Positions 36,398 to 41,925 of a stretch of 41,925 nucleotides of DNA are shown here, piece after piece. Position 1 is the first letter of the stretch. Each line of letters starts with the position of its first letter. Under the pieces are notes generated by a model. The model saw nothing but the letters and a program-made list of their open reading frames with translations, made no database searches and was not told the DNA's origin. Source of the DNA: a virus; the IMG/VR virus record IMGVR_UViG_3300044609_000862, positions 1 to 41,925 of that record. One strand, written 5' to 3'. The translations under genes and the position numbers were made by a program.

Positions 36398-37750
36398 TTA
36401 AACTACATAATAATAACCATCACCTTCCTCGTGTAAAACATCTTTAAGTTCTTCAGGAAGTTTAACGTTACTTCCACTTACATTCAAGAAACCTAACATA
36501 GGTAAATCTTTAACACAAGTTGGGATAGTCGTTAACTGAGGGTTGTTTGGTAAAGCAAGTAATAGTAAACTCGTCAAATTACAAATACTATTAGGGACAG
36601 ATTTAACCATACCACCTAACAAGAGTGTTTGTAACTTATCAAATCTTCCAATACTTTCAGGAACTTCAAGAGCAATAGTCTCTTTAATATTTTTTGATGT
36701 TTGAATGATTAGTTGTTCCAAGTCATCTGGTAGGTTGTCAAATAATTCTTTAAATCCATATAATCCAACAAACTTACCAGCTGAAGATTCAGGATAAACA
36801 ATATCAACTCTCTTACCATTCTCTTTAGCTAATCCTTTAGCAAATTCAGGTTTGAAGAATTCTTTAAGTTCAGACAACTTACCTTGTAACATTTCAACGA
36901 TATTAACATTTCTATCCTGTCTGTCCATAAACTGATTAGATTGGAAATGCCATTGGTATCTTTCAACAGGAAGACCTGATTTCTTACCCAAATCAGAACT
37001 ATCATTAGGTAGGATTACATATAATGGTCCTTGTTTGATATAAGTGTTGAAGTAAGATAAACCAGGTGATGATGTACACCATCTTGTTTCACCCATGTCC
37101 GGCTCATGATATCCACCAAAGAAACAAGCCGCGTTTTTACCAAGTTCACTTTGGTCTTCAATCTTAACTACAGTCCAGTTTGGTCCTTTAAATGCAATCG
37201 TTGAACCAGGGTATTGGTAAGTTGATTTAGCTTCTTCTTTTTCTTGTTTTGTTCCTTTTGTCTTTTCTAACTTAAAGTCCTTAACTGCGTCGAATAATGT
37301 ATCAACAGTTAACTTATTAATATCTCTTTTATCAGCTTCTAGTTGACCTTTAAATCTTTCAAACTTCTTTAAGTCGTCAGTAACCTTGTATAAATCCTCA
37401 AGGTATAAATTACGATATCTTTTAACAGCTTGTTTGTATTCAGGTGAACCAACTTCAATATCACCCATTTCATCATTAAATGATGGTTTTAAGAAGTTCT
37501 TTAATATCCAATTAGTATACTTACCAACCTTAACAATTTCCATTTGTTCAGGTGTTAAGGTTTCAATATTTTGAAGTAAACTTTGCGGAGCTCTTGTTGT
37601 AGGGTCAGCAAAGATAATAGTCTTTAACGTGTCAAAAGGGATTTTACCTGGTTCAGGCTTTCTTCCACCCTTGTCAACTAATTTATCATATAGAAGGGTA
37701 AATCTTGAATCTTCTAAAATAATGTTTGTTAAGATATTAGTAAATTTCAT
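36398..37750 (-). CDS. LRR protein with WCTS domain and capsid-targeting-like N-terminus
   Basis: A 450-residue protein in three parts. The N-terminus MKFTNILTNIILEDSRF is amphipathic and ends in ILE-D, fitting (I/L)xE. Residues about 185-300 carry GETRWCTSSPGLSYFNTYIK, GPLYVILPND and YQWHFQSNQFMDRQDR, a domain familiar from phage proteins of unknown role. Residues about 345-440 are leucine-rich repeats (LQTLLLGGMVKSVPNSICNL, then LLLLALPNNPQLTTIP). A TATATTTATA motif lies 15 bases upstream. LRRs usually bind proteins; a packaged, host-interacting role is inferred only. Confidence 0.7.
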   Translation of the reverse strand: MKFTNILTNIILEDSRFTLLYDKLVDKGGRKPEPGKIPFDTLKTIIFADPTTRAPQSLLQNIETLTPEQMEIVKVGKYTNWILKNFLKPSFNDEMGDIEVGSPEYKQAVKRYRNLYLEDLYKVTDDLKKFERFKGQLEADKRDINKLTVDTLFDAVKDFKLEKTKGTKQEKEEAKSTYQYPGSTIAFKGPNWTVVKIEDQSELGKNAACFFGGYHEPDMGETRWCTSSPGLSYFNTYIKQGPLYVILPNDSSDLGKKSGLPVERYQWHFQSNQFMDRQDRNVNIVEMLQGKLSELKEFFKPEFAKGLAKENGKRVDIVYPESSAGKFVGLYGFKELFDNLPDDLEQLIIQTSKNIKETIALEVPESIGRFDKLQTLLLGGMVKSVPNSICNLTSLLLLALPNNPQLTTIPTCVKDLPMLGFLNVSGSNVKLPEELKDVLHEEGDGYYYVV

Positions 37751-37764
37751 TTCTAAAGTTTTTA

Positions 37765-37774
37765 TATAAATATA
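37765..37774 (-). promoter_or_regulatory. TATATTTATA motif before the LRR gene
   Basis: The sense-strand motif lies 15 bases before the ATG at 37750. Confidence 0.45.
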
Positions 37775-38614
37775 TCAATAATTCATAATTAATAGTTCTT
37801 CACCCATATTTTGGGACTTTCCTTTCTTCGCAGCAGCAGCTTTAGCAAATTCTTTCTTCTCCCATTTGTATTCCTCCTTTGGAAACCACTCATTCAACAA
37901 CTGAAAATCGTAGTAAGATAAACTAAACTTACCTTCAATACCTTTCAAACAATCTGCCAATCTTTCATGGTCTTCCCTATCAAAATCGTGGTTTGAGTAA
38001 TAGTTTTCAGTCTTCCAATATGGTGGGTCTACATAAAAATATGTTGTCGGACTATCAAACTCTTTAATAACATCTTCAAAATCACCCAATCTAAACTCCG
38101 ATATTCTATTAAAATGTTCCACCCACTCAGGTTTAGATAATTTATCTCTAAAGGTAAGATATTTTGACTTATACTTACCCTTTAAATCAATAAAACTTGA
38201 TGTCTCAGGTTTTGAACCACTGAAAACCTGTGTTAGAACATAAGCGTATTTTGCAGCAACACCATAATCAGGATAGTTAATTGTTAAACCATGAGAGAAA
38301 ATTTCCTTCTGAAACTCATTAAATTGTTCTTTATAAACTAGTGGTGTCACCTCCACACCTTGTTGTTGACACGGAATGTTATTAATCTCAGATAACAAAG
38401 TCTCAGGGTTCTGAAGACACGTAAACAAATTATAGTTCAAAGGATTGAAGTCGTTATAAACAACTTTTTTCAAATTAGGATATAGTTTTAAATCCATGTT
38501 GAAGAAACACCAAAACATACCACCAAACGTTTCAACATACGTTTCCATATCTGTCGGGTAAAATGGAACAATCCACTTACCTATCTTACTCTTACCACCG
38601 ATATAACTTAACAT
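37775..38614 (-). CDS. D12-class N6-adenine DNA methyltransferase (Dam-like)
   Basis: A 279-residue enzyme. The N-terminal AdoMet motif YIGGKSKIGKWIV (4-16) precedes ETFGGMFWCFFN, and catalytic DPPY is at 196-199 (YFYVDPPYWKTE). Motif I before motif IV is the class alpha Dam/DpnM order, and D12 family members methylate adenine N6, often at GATC. The ATG at 38614 is chosen since the upstream extension is AT-rich leader. No partner nuclease is seen. It is a second, unrelated methylase besides 25678-26535. Confidence 0.92.
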   Translation of the reverse strand: MLSYIGGKSKIGKWIVPFYPTDMETYVETFGGMFWCFFNMDLKLYPNLKKVVYNDFNPLNYNLFTCLQNPETLLSEINNIPCQQQGVEVTPLVYKEQFNEFQKEIFSHGLTINYPDYGVAAKYAYVLTQVFSGSKPETSSFIDLKGKYKSKYLTFRDKLSKPEWVEHFNRISEFRLGDFEDVIKEFDSPTTYFYVDPPYWKTENYYSNHDFDREDHERLADCLKGIEGKFSLSYYDFQLLNEWFPKEEYKWEKKEFAKAAAAKKGKSQNMGEELLIMNY

Positions 38615-38636
38615 ACTTTTTTTGTAAAATATAATA

Positions 38637-38774
38637 TTAATCTTGGTAGATATCAACCTTTTTACCTCTCTTACGGGAATAAACCTTACCTGACGGTACG
38701 ACTTTTGTAATCATATTTCGTCTCACAATTTGAGCAACATGACGAAGATTAAGTGGTAGTGTTTCCTGTTTCAT
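38637..38774 (-). CDS. Small basic protein (45 aa)
   Basis: ATG at 38774 opens 45 codons starting MKQETLPLNLRHVAQIVRRN and ending RGKKVDIYQD. It is strongly basic with a helical first half and a KVYSRKRGKK segment, so it may bind nucleic acid. A TATCTTTG box lies just upstream. It precedes the D12 methylase gene by 22 bases, likely one operon. Family not recognised. Confidence 0.6.
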   Translation of the reverse strand: MKQETLPLNLRHVAQIVRRNMITKVVPSGKVYSRKRGKKVDIYQD

Positions 38775-38833
38775 ACGACAAAGATATATCAAAAAAAGTT
38801 TAAATTTTATTTTTTTATTCGGGATATTCTATT

Positions 38834-38988
38834 TATATTTGTATTCAAGTTAAACGAATGGGGTCAACTTAATAACCCAACCAAATCATTAAGTCGGAAT
38901 TGAACCCCGGTGTGTTCAAAGGCAAAAGCCTCAACCGTTAGGTGAAAAAGATAGAAACCCTCATTACATCGGATGTTTTGGGGGTTTT
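38834..38988 (+). ncRNA. Candidate plus-strand small RNA with host -7 box and terminator
   Basis: TATATTTG at 38834-38841 matches the host -7 box. About 140 bases on, AAACCCTC/GGGGGTTT is followed by TTTTTATTT, a plus-strand terminator. In between are an AGGC-AAAA-GCCT hairpin and no ORF. Read on the minus strand the same stretch has a GGTTCAATTCC T-loop-like box and a D-arm-like piece, so it may be a decayed tRNA. Confidence 0.4.
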
Positions 38989-38991
38989 TAT

Positions 38992-39378
38992 TTATACGTA
39001 AATTTGGAAATCGTTTTTACCAGTTGTGTAAAATCTTTTCTTACGGATAGTTGTTACAATATTAATTTGGAAATTATAACAATCCTGTTCTTCTAAATTG
39101 GTAACAACATTTAAAAACGGATAATCTTTTTGTGAAACTACTATTGATGAGTCTTGCCCTAACTCACCTTCTTTAATACCATCTAATATTTCAGGTAGAC
39201 CTAAGTTTAATACACTTAATATTTCATCATTAGTAATCACTTCATCTTTACCATGTCTAAACCTTTGGGTATTACCATGTGATGAAGTTTCAATAGATAT
39301 TTTAACTTTAATGTCACCAAAAAGCTTTCCAATCCTTTCTTCCTTTATTATGTTTTTGATACAATTTAAAAGTCTCAT
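38992..39378 (-). CDS. Hypothetical protein (128 aa), possible toxin-like fold, capsid-targeting-like N-terminus
   Basis: A 128-residue protein starting MRLLNCIKNIIKEERIGKLF, with IKE-E fitting an (I/L)xE propeptide. The rest (ISIETSSHGNTQRFRHGKDEVITNDEILSVLN...VVTTIRKKRFYTTGK) has the helix then sheet order of RelE/BrnT-like small nuclease folds, ending in a basic strand. That resemblance is by eye only. A TTATTTATAATT element precedes the ATG. The divergent plus-strand microprotein gene starts 12 bases away. Confidence 0.5.
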   Translation of the reverse strand: MRLLNCIKNIIKEERIGKLFGDIKVKISIETSSHGNTQRFRHGKDEVITNDEILSVLNLGLPEILDGIKEGELGQDSSIVVSQKDYPFLNVVTNLEEQDCYNFQINIVTTIRKKRFYTTGKNDFQIYV

Positions 39379-39389
39379 AATTATAAATA

Positions 39390-39560
39390 ATGGAAAACAT
39401 AGAAAATTTAAAAAAATCTGAAGAAAAAAAATGCACCAAATGTCAAGAAACTCGTAAAAAATTTATGCCTCAATTAATTTTAGGGTCTGTAATTCTTGGG
39501 TTATCCATTTATGGGTTAATAACTTTAGTTAAAGATATTATTGAATTACTTACCAAGTAA
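39390..39560 (+). CDS. Small CxxC membrane protein (56 aa)
   Basis: ATG at 39390 opens 56 codons: a charged N-terminal half with CTKC, then one membrane helix (QLILGSVILGLSIYGLITLV) and a short acidic end. The gene is divergent from 38992-39378 and its stop overlaps the end of the glycosyltransferase gene by 15 bases. CxxC may bind metal or a redox partner. Family not recognised. Confidence 0.62.
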   Translation: MENIENLKKSEEKKCTKCQETRKKFMPQLILGSVILGLSIYGLITLVKDIIELLTK

Positions 39561-41678
39561 TTCAATAATTTTATCTTTTACCATCTCAGATGTTATCCTT
39601 TTAGAACATTCAAACATCTTTTCATTTCCTTTATTTATCGGGCACCAATTCCAATCACCTGGGTCTAATCTAAATTTATTAGCACATCCTCTACAAGTAT
39701 TTTCAGGAGCACTCACCTTATAAACATTATTATAAGGTTCGTTAAACTCTTCAGTAAATCCTGAAATCAATACTGTCGGGATATCCAACGCCCAAGTTAC
39801 CCATGATATCCCACTTGATATTCCTATAAAGAATTCACAGGTAGATAATTCTTCTATCAGTTTATAGATGGAACCTGAAGGGTTTTGTTTAGCACCTTTA
39901 GGATAGTAATTACCCATATACCCATCTTCCTCTTTTGAGTAGATAATAACCTCGTAACCAAGAGATATTAGATAATCAGTAATGTCTTGCCATCCCTTTG
40001 GATTATTCCAATACTTGGATTGAGCCGTTGAGTGGATACCTAATCCAACTCGTTTTTTCTTTAACTTGTTAGGGTTTTTGATTAAAGGTTTAACTTCTTT
40101 ATATTCCAAACCTAAAATGTCTGTCGCGGTTTTTTGTAATGGTCCTAATTTAAAATCACTTGGGTGTCTATCCGTTTTAACATTATCACCATCGTAGAAC
40201 CAACCTATCTCATACATAGCATATAGGTTATCAACCGTACTACCAGGTGAAACAAATTGTATCTCAGGATATTGTTTTACAAACAAATCGTTAAAGAACG
40301 TTGAACAGATGACCTTACAATTATGTTTCTTTCTGAATTCTTCGGCGTAAGGTACCCAAGCAAATGTATCACCCAAAGATTTTGAATCTAATGCAATATA
40401 AACTCGTTTGTTTTCTGCGTTATATTTCTTCTCACTAATTAAGTTACCTTCAGAGTAAATTTTCAAAGTATACTCATCAAAATACTTTTTATTCAATCTA
40501 ACCCACATATTACACCCAATCTCCTCACGATACTCACAATCACCATTTTGGTTCCAAAACTCAACTAAATATTTCTTATCAGTATTACCTTTAATTTCAA
40601 CTAACGCTCCATTGATATAATGGTTAATAACTTCAATTTTTTCAACCATCTCTTTTGGTTTTATTTCAGTATTCTCAAATACTTTATCAAATCTTTGTTT
40701 AGTCTCAAGACTATTCAAATTCTTTCTACTATTAATAAGGTCCTCATAGATTCTAACCATTCTTTTGGTAATAACACTCCAATTGTATTTTTGTCTATCT
40801 AATTCAGTATTACTTAGATATAAATCATAATTATCAATAACTTGTTTAACACCAGTAACAATTTGATTTACATCTCTTTCAACCACTACCATCCCTTCTA
40901 TCGTTTGTGAACCTAAGTAAGTACCAACAACTGGGATATTACAAGACACAGCCTCTAATAATGTTAGGTTTGGATGACCGGCCTCTAACATAGAAGGATG
41001 TAAGAATATAGAATGACTTTTATATAATTCTAATATTTGTTCTTCGTTTGGATTTGAAAACATTAAAGTTAACTTATCATAATTTAATAAGTCATTATGA
41101 TGTTCAAAGAATATTCTATTGTTTTCAGGGCCGGCAACTGTAATAGGTAAATCTAATTTGATTGCCGCCTCAATAGCATATCTAAATCCTTTTCTGTCAT
41201 ACGTTGAATCCCCTCCAATACCATTGTTTGCCAAACACAATAATTTGTGTTCAGTTCTTTTCGGATTATCATTTTTAAAAAACTCAGTATTAACACCGTG
41301 TGATAGGTAGAACAACTTATCAGTTTCATCAAAGTAATCAACTAAAAACTCAGCGTGTGTAAAAGATATCACAGACCTTTTAATCGCCTCTAAATTTTGT
41401 TGGTAGTTAGATGAGTCCTTACCATAATAAACAACGTGGTGGTCATGTAATGAAAAAATGTAAGGTATTCCTTTGTTAGCCGCATCAATTGCTAAATTAG
41501 CCATGTGAATATGAATAATATCACTACTATTAGTATCTACTTCATTAAGATATTTTATATCACATTCATGTCCTAATTCTTTAATGTTGTTGTAATATTC
41601 CCATATTACCTTTTCAACAGCCCCCCATCCATTTGGTGGTATTGTAATAATTCCTGGTGTTACTTGTGTTACTCTCAT
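39546..41678 (-). CDS. Two-domain glycosyltransferase: GT4 plus heptosyltransferase-like
   Basis: A 710-residue fusion. Residues 1-320 are a GT4-type retaining transferase: PNGWGAVEKVIWEY at the start, SLHDHHVVYYG, SHGVNTEFFK and the nucleotide-sugar motif EAGHPNLTLLEAVSC (E-x7-E). Residues about 345-710 match autotransporter-type heptosyltransferases (GT9 relatives): YIALDSKSLGDTFAWVPY, GLGIHSTAQSKYWNNPKGWQ, SSGISWVTWALDIPTVLI, and a C-terminal Cys set (CRGCANKF, WCP, FECSK) like the iron-binding finger of those O-heptosyltransferases. It probably glycosylates a protein or surface glycan. The two-domain fusion is the notable part. Sugar and acceptor unknown. Confidence 0.85.
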   Translation of the reverse strand: MRVTQVTPGIITIPPNGWGAVEKVIWEYYNNIKELGHECDIKYLNEVDTNSSDIIHIHMANLAIDAANKGIPYIFSLHDHHVVYYGKDSSNYQQNLEAIKRSVISFTHAEFLVDYFDETDKLFYLSHGVNTEFFKNDNPKRTEHKLLCLANNGIGGDSTYDRKGFRYAIEAAIKLDLPITVAGPENNRIFFEHHNDLLNYDKLTLMFSNPNEEQILELYKSHSIFLHPSMLEAGHPNLTLLEAVSCNIPVVGTYLGSQTIEGMVVVERDVNQIVTGVKQVIDNYDLYLSNTELDRQKYNWSVITKRMVRIYEDLINSRKNLNSLETKQRFDKVFENTEIKPKEMVEKIEVINHYINGALVEIKGNTDKKYLVEFWNQNGDCEYREEIGCNMWVRLNKKYFDEYTLKIYSEGNLISEKKYNAENKRVYIALDSKSLGDTFAWVPYAEEFRKKHNCKVICSTFFNDLFVKQYPEIQFVSPGSTVDNLYAMYEIGWFYDGDNVKTDRHPSDFKLGPLQKTATDILGLEYKEVKPLIKNPNKLKKKRVGLGIHSTAQSKYWNNPKGWQDITDYLISLGYEVIIYSKEEDGYMGNYYPKGAKQNPSGSIYKLIEELSTCEFFIGISSGISWVTWALDIPTVLISGFTEEFNEPYNNVYKVSAPENTCRGCANKFRLDPGDWNWCPINKGNEKMFECSKRITSEMVKDKIIELLGK

Positions 41679-41753
41679 ATTACTATAATAATGTTTTTAA
41701 TTATTAACATAAACAGGTATGTTAAAATTTAAAGATAAATCTTCGTATTCTTT

Positions 41754-41925
41754 TAATGTATTGTTATATATTTGATTATCATCTATAAAAATTCTAATTT
41801 CAACGTCGTCAGTATATAATTGATTATCATACGGGTCAATTATATTAAATTTATACCAACCATTACTAAAAGTTTCAAAATATTTAAGAATAGTCCTACC
41901 TTTATTAAAATTTTGTAAAATTGCA
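41754..41925 (-). CDS. Partial hypothetical protein, C-terminal end only, possibly frameshifted
   Basis: An open frame enters from the right edge and ends at a TAA at 41754, reading RTILKYFETFSNGWYKFNII and IRIFIDDNQIYNKH at its end. A one-base shift near 41757 would let the reading continue as TLKEYEDLSLNFNIPVYVNN to a TAG at 41683, directly before the glycosyltransferase ATG. That second stretch looks coding, so a frameshift or an assembly error in the A-rich site is possible. Confidence 0.45.

Overview
This window looks like part of a large tailed-phage genome, probably jumbo-class, infecting a Bacteroidota (Flavobacteriia-like) host. The sequence is AT-rich, tightly packed and mostly minus-strand. 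It has no bacterial housekeeping operons. It carries 18 canonical or near-canonical tRNA genes, and many virus-typical families: ClpP-like protease, DUF932 plus a PcfJ-like protein, DUF3310, two orphan DNA methyltransferases, thioredoxin/glutaredoxin, a GH19 endolysin and a freestanding homing endonuclease. The host assignment rests on three things seen here: two secreted proteins ending in type IX secretion (T9SS) sorting domains, short lipoprotein signals, and many promoters of the Bacteroidota form TTTG-N19/20-TAnnTTTG. No capsid, portal, terminase or polymerase gene is visible.

Layout. 1-4.6 kb: putative virion-packaged proteins, including two HExxH proteins, and tRNA-Leu, Met and Tyr. 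4.9-5.9 kb: a plus-strand homing endonuclease running into tRNA-Glu. 6.1-8.9 kb: papain-like protease, ClpP, small metal-binding and acidic proteins, and a T9SS type B secreted protein. 8.9-12.3 kb: a tRNA array interleaved with unusual structured RNAs, including two 73-nt elements with compensatory changes and four elements sharing one acceptor-like stem but with abnormal anticodon regions. 12.3-18.1 kb: hypothetical proteins, a HAD phosphatase, a lipoprotein and an operon of capsid-targeting-like proteins. 18.2-21.9 kb: RmlB, a Kazal/T9SS type A protein, a lipoprotein, the endolysin and a small membrane protein. 21.9-22.95 kb: a gene-free block of about 1.07 kb with tandem promoters at one end and an intrinsic terminator at the other, best read as a giant structured ncRNA of the GOLLD/ROOL kind. 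23.0-28.7 kb: Nudix, DUF192, DHH phosphoesterase, Dps-like protein, methyltransferase, exostosin-like glycosyltransferase and DUF3310. 28.7-32.2 kb: large acidic proteins and two Cys-rich microproteins. 32.1-36.4 kb: redox proteins, PcfJ-like protein and DUF932. 36.4-41.9 kb: an LRR protein, a Dam-type methyltransferase and a two-domain glycosyltransferase.

Two themes tie the window together. First, about a dozen otherwise unrelated proteins start with a short amphipathic segment ending in (I/L)xE, the form of T4-type capsid-targeting propeptides cut by the prohead protease. They may be internal head proteins injected with the DNA, and three of them are HExxH metallopeptidase-like. Second, two promoter-like signals divide the genes. 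Host-type TTTG/TAnnTTTG promoters precede tRNAs, the large RNA and metabolic genes. A TATATTTATA motif close to start codons precedes the putative virion and lysis genes, so it may be a late-promoter or translation signal. The T9SS proteins, RmlB and glycosyltransferases suggest the phage also changes the secreted or surface layer of its host.
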